A stretch of DNA of 64,000 nucleotides from Pseudomonas congelans (GTDB taxonomy: Bacteria; Pseudomonadota; Gammaproteobacteria; Pseudomonadales; Pseudomonadaceae). The stretch spans positions 327,178-391,177 of the forward strand of contig NZ_FNJH01000001.1 of the NCBI RefSeq assembly GCF_900103225.1, given 5' to 3'. This document shows, one piece after another, positions 19,301-27,262 of this stretch. The notes beneath the pieces were generated by a model. That model was given only the letters and a program-made list of their open reading frames with translations, did no database searches and was not told where the DNA came from. Position 1 is the stretch's first letter; the number at the start of each line of letters is the position of its first letter. The position numbers were made by a program, and so were the translations under genes.

Positions 19301-20549
19301 CTTTAGGCCTATCAAAAGTGCCTGGTGTGTCAGTGGATGCCAGGAGCCTCCAGTCGGAGTCGGAGAAAGGGATGGTATGTGACCCGCCGTTGATACATGT
19401 CCTTCCGTCCTCTTCAAGCAGGGTGCTATAAAAAGCTGACACTCCGTCAGTCTGGATGACTTTATTGATGGCGCCCTGGTAGGTGGCTTCGCACGCGATT
19501 TTAGGGTCCGCGTACGTTCCCGCATGGGTGCCTCGGTATACCCAGAAATCATTTTTGACGGCGGGAATGGTCGTTCTTGAAAAGTCCACATAGCCATCTG
19601 GCAAAGGCGGGAACCCCAGTTCCCTATCCGCCGGATAACCGATAAAACTCGACGAGTAAAAACGCCGCCGGCCTTTTGAATCAAGGGTAGTGTAAATGGA
19701 GCCAACGGCATGACTGCGCTCGTTGAAGTGCTTAGGGTCTTCGTAGGTTCCAGCATGAGCGTCGTCAGCGCGGTCTGCTATGTATTTCCAGTAATCGTTA
19801 TCTTCTCGTTTTCGGGAATCTGGTGCAGTCCAGGCGGGAGACACATTGCCGCCCTGCTTTGACGAGTAGAACGCCTCCGCGCCATCGGACATCTTGAAAA
19901 GATGGACGGCACCTTTCCATGTGACATCCGCCACCGTCTGGTCGCCTTTAGGGGCCTCAAAAGTGCCGGGCGTATGAGTTGATCCGATGTATGCCCAGTC
20001 AGTGTTGGGCCCTGGGGTAGCAGGCAGCCCGGAGGTGATGCATGTCCTGCCGTCCTCTTCACGCAGAGTGCTATAAAAAGCTAACCATCCGTCAGTCTCG
20101 GTAACTTTATTGATAGCGCCCATGTAGGTGGCTTCGCATGCGATTTTAGGGTCTGCATAAGTTCCCGCATGAGTACCTCGATAAACCCAGGACTCGTTCT
20201 GGACGGCCGGGATGGAGTAGGTTGGAAAATCCGAGTAGCCATCAGGTAAGGGTGGAAGTTCATGTTCAGCCGGTGCACCGACAAATCGGGACTCGTAAAA
20301 ACGCCGTCGGCCGGTAGAGTCGATGAGCGCGTAAATGAGGCCAGTTGCGGAGCTGTCGTCTTTCAGTTGCAGCGGATTTTCATAGGTGCCGGCCTGGTGC
20401 TTTGCGGTGCCCTTCAGCACCATCTGCGCAGAGTGACCTGCTTGCTGCGTGTTGTTCTTGAGATTCGACGCCGGTGGTGCACTCCCGGCGTATGCAGGGT
20501 TTAGCAGTGCTAGCGCGAAGGCCGTTGGCAATAAGGCTGTGAGGTTCAT
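13308..20549 (-). CDS. Giant secreted repeat protein with C-terminal PI-PLC-like domain
   Basis: 2413 residues. A Sec signal peptide ends near AYA (residue 22). I count 27 units built on H-x-GTYxDPK...TWPGAIH...FY...W-YP (about residues 50-1890). The first twelve form four copies of a three-unit block of about 215 residues, in which one unit of each block carries a Cys pair (CEATY...TC). The other units are about 68 residues each. A PI-PLC X-like domain follows (about 1895-2160), with ATAHNAYL (His1904) and LCHGWDEDD (His1942) in the places of the two catalytic histidines. Two Cys-containing modules resembling beta/gamma-crystallin folds (about 2175-2300 and 2300-2413) end the protein. No membrane anchor is visible. 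Export is probably by Sec and then type II secretion (inference). Target unknown: phosphoinositide, GPI or another phospholipid head group. It interrupts a conserved gene order. Confidence 0.8.
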   Translation of the reverse strand: MNLTALLPTAFALALLNPAYAGSAPPASNLKNNTQQAGHSAQMVLKGTAKHQAGTYENPLQLKDDSSATGLIYALIDSTGRRRFYESRFVGAPAEHELPPLPDGYSDFPTYSIPAVQNESWVYRGTHAGTYADPKIACEATYMGAINKVTETDGWLAFYSTLREEDGRTCITSGLPATPGPNTDWAYIGSTHTPGTFEAPKGDQTVADVTWKGAVHLFKMSDGAEAFYSSKQGGNVSPAWTAPDSRKREDNDYWKYIADRADDAHAGTYEDPKHFNERSHAVGSIYTTLDSKGRRRFYSSSFIGYPADRELGFPPLPDGYVDFSRTTIPAVKNDFWVYRGTHAGTYADPKIACEATYQGAINKVIQTDGVSAFYSTLLEEDGRTCINGGSHTIPFSDSDWRLLASTDTPGTFDRPKGDQTVADFTWKGAIHLFNMANGAEAFYASKRDGTVSPDWTAPAPETREDTAYWAYVTDRNKGVHAGTYEDPKPIDERSNSVDSIYATLDSTGQRRFYSSRFIGYPADRDLGFPPLPDDYDDFSKTPLPAVKNDFWVYRGVHKGTYADPKINCEATYLGAINRIEINPVQSGKERYAFFRTDYEGYGDTCWTPLPSGPASEEGWTYLASNFHLGTSSDPKGDETIADFTWKGAIHLFNMANGAEALYASKQEGTVSPAWTAPRAHTREDTTHWTYIAERNMGVHDGSYDDPKHIDERSDNTETIYATLDSTGQRRLYSSRFTGYPADQEHVFPPLPDDYEDFPGTPTQAIKNDLWIYRGVHAGTYADPKINCEATYRGAINRIEINPDQSGKETYAFFKTDEESDGVTCNKPLPTGTASEEGWTYLAGTAHLGTYSDPKGDETIADFTWKGAIHVFRMAEGLDAHYTPQQDGTVSTTWTRPDPLYRDDTEYWKYINNRTKATFEYPAQGLDPRNLSWIGAVYNFPIDGQPTYFISRFEGLNSAVNPTAPETAESNEFFSYVGPIDQSLGTLEHPKGWHDPTWPGQIHAFNLPDRKVYYEAHFEGFPSERYDSVDDIKADTVNWTYKGESRHAGIYADPKTLEDLTWPGAVHKRDGYFEGSTPLSVYYRSTFLGTAVTLGIDYPQDGLHSDKQWTYLGVSRKAGTFQSPKDDIEVTWPGAVHASRTSGLEPENFFVSKVEGMDYGRPFPPKGQDSEAWKYIGTREHQGTFTNPNTEHNFTWPGAIHMVEERGRLRFLSSTFWGVPPSQQGWEYPKGNTSNEDWTHIGIGLHRGTYGDPKPWDDMTWPGAIHDHFSKAGHLYFIARKQGVPSRMGWSYPSEAVDNEHWLFARAEKYQGTFDEPKEADDDVTRVGAIHRTVDGTGASLYFSSLMQGLPADLGASVPHFSQSTKFFSFIGKSKHEGTEKDPKDWEDLTWKGRIHRYEHANDVFLFAAKATGVPSEKHWDYPTTGISNNHWTFIAESKNQGTYGAPKDWEDITWPGAIHAYSGDGVRRFYAARGNGTPSKENWTYPVGATDNQYWTYLASQKHQGTYADPKELDEPTWPGAIHMSQVEHVRDYYKSRNDGIPSQQGWVYPGGAGSNNNWIYIASATHAGTAADPKSLSEPTWPGEVHLHMDQAGTYFYYTSITEGLPSEDGWDYPAGEASNEHWTYRGTGRHSGMAYDAKDWDEFTWPGALHFSTVNNLRVLFASKNEGVPSQHAWHYPLTASDDANWTFAGGSHAGTFIDPRDWTEPTSPGAQHVILRDRIPYFYTAKFTGTAPAHNWYFPVGEVDNDHWTYAGKHYGTFDSPRTSTEQVWPGAITLLANAGGQHYYEARKDGKPADAGWPLPADNSSNEYWIDKGIHAGTLADPKDWDEVTWPGAIHRYIQPDRTYFYTAQVAGLPSAHYWYYPSGSTSNAWWTPFADWEQTAPGINDFSRPFNQYTWATAHNAYLNSIKEQLERGIRGFMLDLYPRTRDDGTPFIKLCHGWDEDDCYQVNSLNDELVKTLNDVYLPFLKANPSAVITLMLESYVERELFEHELEQVSPEFLSMVFDTADYSTARWPILGDIIRKNKRVIILADKTELTGKLEINGLDVRILKNTDIAVENTYNLGLVTNHDWACETRDMGHPLETVQAPNSKGWPPLFVMNQIHAFASSAAHAGDVDNNLTWLQHRVLDNCMPKANKYPNYIAVDYNQTGDTIPYAAALSQGGIYLYEKANADRSGDTVCVLPSLHDYSLRLPAHGCENDEVRSVQLAGVARGTRITLYDSPDGKKSDDFVYIDVKKTMPINTFVTINSLERSFSDDQVTVTALRNNGIDGKVSRIIVGASPADSDFSGAEIVFHEGNGATENTVCTVPFAKHDQFKMGAGNNPYGCDNDEIKSATIVRAKKGSQFSLTGNPDGTFDQGITYVTMMQDIIVPHVIPSFDEAYNDGFIKVEVTHWGSMDGKSSYGYFQPLQ
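14880..17800 (-). repeat. Tandem repeats of about 205 bp (15 units) inside the giant gene
   Basis: Units recur about every 68 codons with the pattern GTY-DPKDW-D-TWPGAIH, then an aromatic strand (FY-A), then G-PS--W-YP and SN--WTY-G. Examples start near 17795, 16420, 16215, 16030 and 15110. Sequence divergence between units shows an old expansion. Confidence 0.8.
17800..20400 (-). repeat. Four higher-order repeats of about 645 bp inside the giant gene
   Basis: Equivalent points (the GTYEDPK codons) fall near 20390, 19750, 19105 and 18450, a period of 640-655 bp. Each block holds a DERS-type unit, a CEATY unit and a GDETIADFTWKGAIH unit. The nucleotide sequence is highly similar between the later blocks, so this expansion is recent and the copy number may vary between strains. 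Confidence 0.8.
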
Positions 20550-20738
20550 GTTTCATCGTCCCTGATGACTGTTTGCATCGCACATGGCGAGCGGTATTGC
20601 TACCTGTATCGATCCGTCCCCACGCCGTGCTGGCGTCAAGGGGTGTCGGGATCATCTTTAAGCAAGCAGGTACGAATGAATACTGGCATAACTGATAGGT
20701 ACAACCTGCCAGCTCTTGATTGAAAGGCGTGGATCAGC

Positions 20739-21557
20739 CTATTTGAAGCGTCGCTCCACCCCTTTCTCCACGAGGACCTTGGCGGAGATCTCTTCCACCG
20801 AGAAATGCGTCGAGTTGATGTGCGGAATGTTTTCGCGGCGGAACAGGCTTTCCACCTCGCGCACCTCGAATTCGCACTGCGCGTAGCTGGAGTAGCGGCT
20901 GTTGGGCTTGCGCTCGTGGCGGATGGCTGTCAGGCGATCCGGGTCGATGGTCAGGCCGAACAGCTTTTCGCGATGCTGCTTGAGTGCCGCAGGCAGTTGC
21001 AGGCGCTCCATGTCGTCTTCGGTCAACGGATAGTTGGCCGCCCGGATGCCGAATTGCATGGCCATGTACAGACAGGTCGGGGTTTTGCCGCAGCGCGAGA
21101 CGCCGACGAGGATGATGTCGGCCTTGTCGTAATAGTGCGTGCGTGCGCCATCATCGTTGTCCAGCGCAAAGTTCACCGCCTCGATGCGCTCCATGTAATT
21201 GGAGTTATGCCCGATGGAGTGCGATTTACCCACGGAGTAGGAGGAGTGTGAACTAAGCTCCTGCTCCAGCGGGGCGAGGAAGGTCGAGAAGATATCGATC
21301 ATGAAGCCGTTGGACGTCGCCAGAATCTCGCGGATGTCCTGGTTGACGATGGTATCGAAGATGATCGGCCTCACATCGTCCTTGTCGGCGGCATTATTGA
21401 TTTGTTGTACCATCGCCCGCGCCTTCTCGACGCTGTCGATATAGGGCCTGGTGAACTTGTTGAAAGTAATGTTTTCAAATTGTGCCAACAGGCTTTGGCC
21501 CAGGGTTTCGGCGGTGATGCCCGTGCCGTCCGAGATGAAGAAAGCGGATCGTTTCAT
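20739..21557 (-). CDS. ppsR: PEP synthase regulatory kinase/pyrophosphorylase PpsR
   Basis: 272 residues of the DUF299 family. PpsR inactivates PpsA by ADP-dependent threonine phosphorylation and reactivates it by phosphorolysis. The N-terminus [23 protein letters not shown] and the P-loop-like [15 protein letters not shown] are diagnostic. The ATG at 21555-21557 starts the conserved MKRSAFF; an upstream in-frame ATG would add 14 unsupported residues. It is divergent from its target gene ppsA, a known arrangement in Pseudomonas. Confidence 0.94.
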   Translation of the reverse strand: MKRSAFFISDGTGITAETLGQSLLAQFENITFNKFTRPYIDSVEKARAMVQQINNAADKDDVRPIIFDTIVNQDIREILATSNGFMIDIFSTFLAPLEQELSSHSSYSVGKSHSIGHNSNYMERIEAVNFALDNDDGARTHYYDKADIILVGVSRCGKTPTCLYMAMQFGIRAANYPLTEDDMERLQLPAALKQHREKLFGLTIDPDRLTAIRHERKPNSRYSSYAQCEFEVREVESLFRRENIPHINSTHFSVEEISAKVLVEKGVERRFK

Positions 21558-21707
21558 TTTTGCCCAGGCCTTAAGCAGTTGAAGAATTCTGGCTATCATA
21601 GGCGTGCTTGCCGGTCCTGAGGGCCTGCAGATGCTGCTTTTTTACAAGCCCGGTTTTGAAGCATGGTTTTGAGCGCCCGATTTGCACGTCCGGGCAGATA
21701 CGCCTGA

Positions 21708-21726
21708 AGCCACATAGCTTGTGGCT
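21708..21726. promoter_or_regulatory. Inverted repeat in the ppsA leader
   Basis: AGCCACA-TAGCT-TGTGGCT is a perfect 7-bp inverted repeat 52 bp upstream of the ppsA start. GCCCG...CGGGC (21675-21695) lies just before it. It may be an operator or a 5' leader stem; the regulator is not identifiable from sequence. Confidence 0.4.
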
Positions 21727-21777
21727 CGGGTGAATGAGCTTTTCCCAACAACAAACACAGTTAGTGGAGAGATCACC

Positions 21778-24153
21778 TTGGTAGAGTACGTAGTTTCCCT
21801 CGATAGGCTCGGCGTCCATGATGTAGAGCACGTGGGGGGCAAAAACTCGTCCCTCGGCGAGATGATCAGCAACCTCGCAGGTGCTGGTGTTTCGGTGCCC
21901 GGCGGCTTCGCGACTACCGCCCAGGCTTACCGTGACTTTCTCGAGCTCAGCGGCCTGAACGAGCAGATCCATGCTGCGCTGGACGCCCTTGACGTCGATG
22001 ACGTCAATGCACTGGCCCGCACCGGTGCGCAGATTCGTCAGTGGATCATGGAAGCCGAGTTTCCCGAGCAGCTCAACGCCCAGATCCGTACTGCGTTTGC
22101 CGAGCTGTCTGCCGGCAATCCGAACCTGGCCGTGGCCGTGCGTTCCTCCGCAACTGCCGAAGACTTGCCGGATGCGTCGTTCGCAGGCCAGCAGGAGACC
22201 TTCCTTAACATCCGCGGCGTCGAGAACGTGATCCGCGCGGCCAAGGAAGTCTTCGCTTCACTGTTCAACGACCGTGCTATTTCCTACCGCGTGCACCAGG
22301 GCTTCGACCACAAGCTGGTCGCGCTGTCGGCGGGTGTGCAGCGCATGGTGCGCTCCGAGACCGGTACGGCGGGTGTCATGTTCACTCTCGACACTGAGTC
22401 CGGTTTTCGCGACGTGGTATTCATCACCGGCGCTTACGGTCTGGGTGAGACAGTTGTGCAGGGCGCAGTCAACCCGGACGAGTTCTATGTGCACAAGGAC
22501 ACGCTGGCGGCCGGCCGCCCGGCAATCCTGCGTCGCAACCTGGGCAGCAAGGCGATCAAGATGATTTACGGCGAAGAAGCCAAGGCCGGTCGCTCGGTCA
22601 AGGTGGTTGACGTCGAGCCTGCCGACCGCGCACGTTTCTGTCTGACCGATGCCGAAGTGTCCGAGCTGGCCAAACAGGCGATGATCATCGAGAAGCACTA
22701 CAAGTGCCCGATGGACATCGAGTGGGCCAAGGACGGTGATGACGGCAAGCTGTACATCGTCCAGGCGCGTCCGGAAACCGTGAAGAGCCGTGCTTCGGCC
22801 AACGTCATGGAACGCTATCTGCTCAAGGAGACCGGCAAGGTGCTTGTCGAAGGCCGTGCCATCGGTCAGCGCATCGGCGCGGGCAAGGTGCGCATCATCA
22901 AGGACGTGTCCGAGATGGACAAGGTCCAGCCCGGCGACGTGCTGGTGTCGGACATGACCGACCCGGACTGGGAACCGGTCATGAAGCGCGCCAGCGCAAT
23001 CGTCACCAACCGTGGCGGTCGTACCTGCCACGCGGCGATCATCGCCCGTGAGCTGGGCATCCCGGCAGTGGTCGGCTGTGGCAACGCCACGCAGACCCTC
23101 CAGGATGGCCAGGGTGTAACGGTTTCCTGCGCCGAGGGCGACACCGGTTATATCTTCGAAGGCGAGTTGGGCTTCGACATCAAGACCAATTCGGTCGATG
23201 CCATGCCTGATCTGCCGTTCAAGATCATGATGAACGTCGGCAACCCGGACCGTGCCTTTGATTTCGCCCAGTTGCCCAATGCCGGTGTCGGTCTGGCGCG
23301 TCTGGAGTTCATCATCAACCGCATGATCGGCGTGCACCCCAAGGCGCTGCTCAACTATTCGGTGTTGCCACCGGAAATCAAGGAAAGCGTCGACAAGCGC
23401 ATCGCCGGTTACGACGATCCGGTCGGTTTCTATGTCGAAAAGCTGGTCGAGGGCATCAGTACCCTGGCCGCCGCGTTCACGCCGAAGAAGGTCATCGTGC
23501 GCCTCTCGGACTTCAAGTCCAATGAGTACGCGAACCTGATCGGCGGCAAGCTCTACGAACCCGAAGAAGAAAACCCGATGCTGGGCTTCCGCGGTGCTTC
23601 GCGCTATATCAGCGAGAACTTCCGCGACTGCTTCGAGCTGGAGTGCCGTGCGCTCAAGCGTGTGCGCGAGGAGATGGGCCTGACCAATGTCGAGATCATG
23701 GTGCCGTTTGTCCGCACCCTGGGCGAGGCGAGCCAGGTCATCGATCTGCTGGCGGCCAACGGTCTGAAGCGTGGCGAAAACGGCCTGCGCATCATCATGA
23801 TGTGCGAGCTGCCGTCCAACGCGATTCTGGCGGAAGAGTTCCTGGAGTATTTCGATGGCTTCTCCATCGGCTCCAACGACCTGACCCAGCTGACGCTCGG
23901 CCTCGATCGTGACTCCGGCGTGATCGCTCACCTGTTCGACGAGCGTAACCCGGCGGTCAAGAAGCTGCTGTCCAACGCCATTCAGGCGTGCAACAAGGCC
24001 GGCAAGTACATCGGTATCTGCGGGCAGGGGCCTTCCGATCACCCGGATCTGGCGCGCTGGCTGATGGATCAGGGGATCGAGAGCGTCTCGCTCAACCCCG
24101 ATTCGGTACTGGAAACCTGGTTCTTCCTTGCCGAGGCACAGGCGCCTGTCTGA
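21778..24153 (+). CDS. ppsA: Phosphoenolpyruvate synthase PpsA
   Basis: It makes PEP from pyruvate and ATP for gluconeogenesis. 791 residues: an N-terminal ATP-grasp domain ([10 protein letters not shown] to VQARPETV), a swivelling phosphohistidine domain ([21 protein letters not shown]) and a C-terminal PEP-binding barrel ending in the catalytic-cysteine motif [13 protein letters not shown] chose the TTG at 21778, which gives (M)[11 protein letters not shown] as in other pseudomonads, with GGAG at 21766-21769. A longer ATG-less frame to 21721 is not needed. PpsR next door controls it. Confidence 0.94.
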   Translation: MVEYVVSLDRLGVHDVEHVGGKNSSLGEMISNLAGAGVSVPGGFATTAQAYRDFLELSGLNEQIHAALDALDVDDVNALARTGAQIRQWIMEAEFPEQLNAQIRTAFAELSAGNPNLAVAVRSSATAEDLPDASFAGQQETFLNIRGVENVIRAAKEVFASLFNDRAISYRVHQGFDHKLVALSAGVQRMVRSETGTAGVMFTLDTESGFRDVVFITGAYGLGETVVQGAVNPDEFYVHKDTLAAGRPAILRRNLGSKAIKMIYGEEAKAGRSVKVVDVEPADRARFCLTDAEVSELAKQAMIIEKHYKCPMDIEWAKDGDDGKLYIVQARPETVKSRASANVMERYLLKETGKVLVEGRAIGQRIGAGKVRIIKDVSEMDKVQPGDVLVSDMTDPDWEPVMKRASAIVTNRGGRTCHAAIIARELGIPAVVGCGNATQTLQDGQGVTVSCAEGDTGYIFEGELGFDIKTNSVDAMPDLPFKIMMNVGNPDRAFDFAQLPNAGVGLARLEFIINRMIGVHPKALLNYSVLPPEIKESVDKRIAGYDDPVGFYVEKLVEGISTLAAAFTPKKVIVRLSDFKSNEYANLIGGKLYEPEEENPMLGFRGASRYISENFRDCFELECRALKRVREEMGLTNVEIMVPFVRTLGEASQVIDLLAANGLKRGENGLRIIMMCELPSNAILAEEFLEYFDGFSIGSNDLTQLTLGLDRDSGVIAHLFDERNPAVKKLLSNAIQACNKAGKYIGICGQGPSDHPDLARWLMDQGIESVSLNPDSVLETWFFLAEAQAPV

Positions 24154-24248
24154 CAGGCGGCTCGCCTGAGGCGCGGTCCTCGCAAGACCGGGCTTCCTTG
24201 TGACGCGAACGCGGCCTGAGCCGTCATGTGCTTCAGGTGTTTGAATGA

Positions 24249-24276
24249 GGCGGTTTCTTCGGAAGCCGCCTTTTTT
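24249..24276 (+). terminator. Intrinsic terminator after ppsA
   Basis: GGCGGTTTC, a short TTCG-type loop and GAAGCCGCC (one G-T pair) are followed by TTTTTT, 95 bp after the ppsA stop. Confidence 0.8.
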
Positions 24277-24342
24277 ATGGCGCACCGCGAGACCCCGGAG
24301 CATGTGGTTTCATCCCGTCTGTCAAACCAGATAAAGAGTGAT

Positions 24343-25332
24343 ATGCAGAGCAGCAGCCAGCTTTTTCCCGTTGCCTTGATCAGTGCCGAGCGTCGTGGCG
24401 ATCTGGTCGAGGACGTCTACCGTCTCAAACCTGCCAACAGTCCCGACGCCAGTGTCGAACTGGCGGTGACCCGACTGGGGCGCGTCGATCAGCCTGATGT
24501 GCGTGGCACTCCGGTGATACTGCTGCATGGCAGCTTTTCCAACCGGCGCTTCTGGTATTCGCCCAAGGGCATCGGTCTGGGCGCGTATCTGGCGCGTGCC
24601 GGCTATGACGTATGGATTCCTGAAATGCGCGGCCATGGCTTGTCGGCTCGCAACCTGAGTTATCGCAGCAATTGCGTGGCCGACTACGCGCGTTTCGATT
24701 TGCCAGCCATTGCCGCGTTCGTCGTCGAGCAAAGTGGTCAGATACCGCACTGGATCGGCCACTCGCTGGGTGGCACCAGCCTGGCGGCAGCCTTGGGCGG
24801 TCAGTATCTGGGTGTTGATACTGCGGCGTCGGTGGCGCTGTTCGGCAGTCAGGTCAGCCGTACCTACTGGCCGCTGAAAGTCCCGCCGCTGCAATGGTCT
24901 GCGAAGTTGTTGCTGAGGTCCTTCGAGCATGTCTCCGGACCGCGTTTCAAGCGTGGTCCCGAAGACGAGCCGATCGGCCTGGTTCTGGAAAGCATGCGCT
25001 GGCACGGGCTTTTCGGACGTTTCGGTGAGCGTGACAATAACTGGTGGGCAGGGTTGAGCGCGGTTCAGGTGCCGCTTCTGGCTGTCGCTGCGGTCGGCGA
25101 CCATCAGGACCCGGTGTGGGCTTGCCGTGAACTGTTCGAGCAGATCGGCAGCGAACACAGGCAATTCCTCTGCCTGGGCCGCGAACACGGCTTCAGCGAG
25201 GATTTCGACCATGTGCAGATGCTGGTCAGCAAGGCCGCGCAGCAGCAGGTCTGGCCGCGCGTGATCGAATGGCTGGGCGAGCGTTCCGTTCCTGAACAGG
25301 TTGCAGAGTTTCAGGTCGCGGTAGGCAGTTAG
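24343..25332 (+). CDS. Alpha/beta-hydrolase (esterase-like)
   Basis: 329 residues with the alpha/beta-hydrolase core: the oxyanion-hole segment VILLHGSFSNRRFW, the nucleophile elbow WIGHSLGGTS (Ser in G-H-S-L-G) and a late catalytic histidine in LGREHGFSEDFDH. No signal peptide. I start at the ATG at 24343 (MQSSSQLFPV), after AAAGAG; the frame upstream overlaps the ppsA terminator. Substrate unknown. It lies between ppsA and rraA, and a homologue sits in the same place in other pseudomonads. Confidence 0.8.
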   Translation: MQSSSQLFPVALISAERRGDLVEDVYRLKPANSPDASVELAVTRLGRVDQPDVRGTPVILLHGSFSNRRFWYSPKGIGLGAYLARAGYDVWIPEMRGHGLSARNLSYRSNCVADYARFDLPAIAAFVVEQSGQIPHWIGHSLGGTSLAAALGGQYLGVDTAASVALFGSQVSRTYWPLKVPPLQWSAKLLLRSFEHVSGPRFKRGPEDEPIGLVLESMRWHGLFGRFGERDNNWWAGLSAVQVPLLAVAAVGDHQDPVWACRELFEQIGSEHRQFLCLGREHGFSEDFDHVQMLVSKAAQQQVWPRVIEWLGERSVPEQVAEFQVAVGS

Positions 25333-25430
25333 CCGGTAAAGTCGCTATGGTTAGCCTCATCCGGTCGTGTCTTTTTCACTAAACCGTCCGCATCAGTCGC
25401 GTCCCAATAGCCGATGAAAGGAGTTGTCCC

Positions 25431-25919
25431 ATGCACTACCTCACCCCCGATCTGTGTGACGCCTATCCGGACCTGATTCAGGTTGTGGAGCCGATGTTCA
25501 GCAATTTTGGCGGCCGCGATTCGTTTGGTGGCCAGATCGTCACGCTGAAATGTTTCGAGGACAACTCCAAGGTCAGGGAGCAGGTCGAGCTCGACGGCAA
25601 GGGCAAGGTACTGGTCGTCGACGGCGGTGGTTCGCTGCGTTGCGCGCTGCTGGGTGACATGCTGGCAGACAAGGCTGCAAAGAACGGTTGGGAAGGCATG
25701 TTGATCTACGGCTGCGTCCGTGACGTGGACGTCATCGCCCAGACCGATCTGGGTGTCCAGGCGCTCGCCAGTCATCCGAAGAAAACCGAGAAGCGCGGCA
25801 TAGGCGAACTGAATGTGCCGGTGACCTTTGGCGGCGTGACGTTCCGCCCGGGTGAGTACCTGTATGCCGACAACAATGGCGTCATCATTTCCCCATCACC
25901 CCTGACCATGCCGGAATAA
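25431..25919 (+). CDS. rraA: Ribonuclease E activity regulator RraA / RraA-like aldolase
   Basis: 162 residues: the trimeric RraA fold with [42 protein letters not shown] and [20 protein letters not shown]. coli RraA binds RNase E and inhibits it. Many relatives, including those in pseudomonads, keep the G-GG-x20-R-D motif of 4-hydroxy-4-methyl-2-oxoglutarate/oxaloacetate aldolases, which is visible here. Both roles are possible. An ATG follows AAAGGAG. Confidence 0.9.
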   Translation: MHYLTPDLCDAYPDLIQVVEPMFSNFGGRDSFGGQIVTLKCFEDNSKVREQVELDGKGKVLVVDGGGSLRCALLGDMLADKAAKNGWEGMLIYGCVRDVDVIAQTDLGVQALASHPKKTEKRGIGELNVPVTFGGVTFRPGEYLYADNNGVIISPSPLTMPE

Positions 25920-25930
25920 GCGAAGTATCC

Positions 25931-26926
25931 ATGTTCGATGAAGCAAACGCGCAGTGGGGGCTGGTCCATGCCCTCGTTTTGGACGGTAAGGGTGGGGCGC
26001 GTTTCATTGCTCGAACCGAGTTGCAGGACCTTGTGTTGAAGCCAGAAGAAAGTGTCTGGCTGCATTGGGATCGTAGCCACCCGCAGACACATGCCTGGCT
26101 GCGCACCGGCAGCGGTCTGAGCGAGTTTGCCTGCGACCTGTTGCTGGAAGAGAACACCCGGCCGCGTTTGCTGCCGTTGCCGGAGCAGGAGTTGCTGCTG
26201 TTTCTGCGCGGTGTGAACCTGAACCCAGGTGCCGAACCGGAAGACATGGTCTCGGTACGTATCTCTGCCGCCGCGCAGCGGGTGATCTCGCTGCGCCTGC
26301 GTCCGCTGCGTGCCACCGAAGAACTGATTGAGCTGCTGGGGCAGGGCAAGGGTCCGAAAAGCGCCTCGGAGCTGATCCTGCACCTGGCGCAGCACCTCAC
26401 TGACAAGGTTCAGGATCTGGTGGGTGAACTGACCGAGTCGGTCGATGAAGAGGAAGAAAAGAACGACGCCGACGAACGGTACAGTCCTGAGCATGGCAAG
26501 CTGCTGCATATCCGTCGACGCGCCGCCGGCCTGCGCCGGTTCCTTGGGCCGCAGCGGGATATTTATGGCCAGCTTTCACGCATCAAGCTTTCCTGGTTTG
26601 CTCATGACGACGCTGATTACTGGAATGAGCTGAACAACAGCCTGACCCGTTATCTGGAAGAGCTCGAGCTGACCCGCGAACGGGTGGGGTTGCTGCTGGA
26701 GTCCGAGGACCGGCGCCTGCGCGAGCACATGAACCGCACCATGTACCGCTTCGGGATCATTACCTGTATCTTTCTGCCGATGAGTTTTCTCACCGGTCTG
26801 CTGGGTATAAACGTTGGCGGCATTCCGGGTTCGGCCAGTTCGTACGGCTTTCTGGTGGCCTGTCTGCTGATCGTCGCACTGGGCGCAGGGCAGTGGTGGC
26901 TGTTCCGCCGTTTGCGTTGGGTATAG
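25931..26926 (+). CDS. zntB: Zinc transporter ZntB (CorA family)
   Basis: 331 residues with a long soluble N-terminal domain and two C-terminal transmembrane helices. The pore signature is GIN (GLLGINVGGIPG), which marks ZntB rather than the GMN of magnesium-type CorA. The predicted helices are FGIITCIFLPMSFLTGLLG and GFLVACLLIVALGAGQWWL. It starts 11 bp after rraA, so the two are probably cotranscribed. Direction (import versus export) cannot be read from sequence. Confidence 0.88.
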   Translation: MFDEANAQWGLVHALVLDGKGGARFIARTELQDLVLKPEESVWLHWDRSHPQTHAWLRTGSGLSEFACDLLLEENTRPRLLPLPEQELLLFLRGVNLNPGAEPEDMVSVRISAAAQRVISLRLRPLRATEELIELLGQGKGPKSASELILHLAQHLTDKVQDLVGELTESVDEEEEKNDADERYSPEHGKLLHIRRRAAGLRRFLGPQRDIYGQLSRIKLSWFAHDDADYWNELNNSLTRYLEELELTRERVGLLLESEDRRLREHMNRTMYRFGIITCIFLPMSFLTGLLGINVGGIPGSASSYGFLVACLLIVALGAGQWWLFRRLRWV

Positions 26927-27011
26927 GGCGAGCCCGGATGGTTTTTTGATGAGCCTGTGTGACTTGTTGTTTTCGCGTCGCGTCTTTGAATGACATTACG
27001 TGAGGTGCCTG

Positions 27012-27260
27012 ATGCACGATCCGTTTGAAGAATCTTTACGCGACATGCTCAATTCTTCATCCTCCAGCCGGGATGATGACGCATGTCTGGGACGCGTCCT
27101 GAAGACCGCCAATCGCCAGGTCGGCGCCGGTGTGTTGTTCGGGTTGCTGGGCCGTTGGTCGGAGGCGCTGATGATCGCCGTGAACAACGGCTCGGCCCAT
27201 GTATCTCCCGTTTCTCGCCGCACCTCGACAGGTGCGCGTTCTATCGATAAGGCTGATTGA
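27012..27260 (+). CDS. crfX: Small conserved protein CrfX
   Basis: 82 residues, soluble, beginning MHDPFEESLRDML and containing a conserved VLFGLLGRWSEALMIA segment. It is identified mainly by position and length as the first gene of the crfX-cmpX-sigX-oprF locus of Pseudomonas, where it has been linked to cell-envelope behaviour and is affected by SigX. It ends 2 bp before cmpX. Confidence 0.82.
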   Translation: MHDPFEESLRDMLNSSSSSRDDDACLGRVLKTANRQVGAGVLFGLLGRWSEALMIAVNNGSAHVSPVSRRTSTGARSIDKAD

Positions 27261-27262
27261 GC

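Noticed and set aside
13308..20549. Repeats in the giant gene read as a CRISPR array or satellite
   Set aside because: The repeats keep a single open frame with conserved amino-acid positions and variable third bases, so they are protein repeats.
22258..24303. 681-codon open frame antisense to ppsA
   Set aside because: It lies wholly opposite a well-conserved gene. It is an effect of high third-position GC, rich in His/Arg/Asp runs with no domain.
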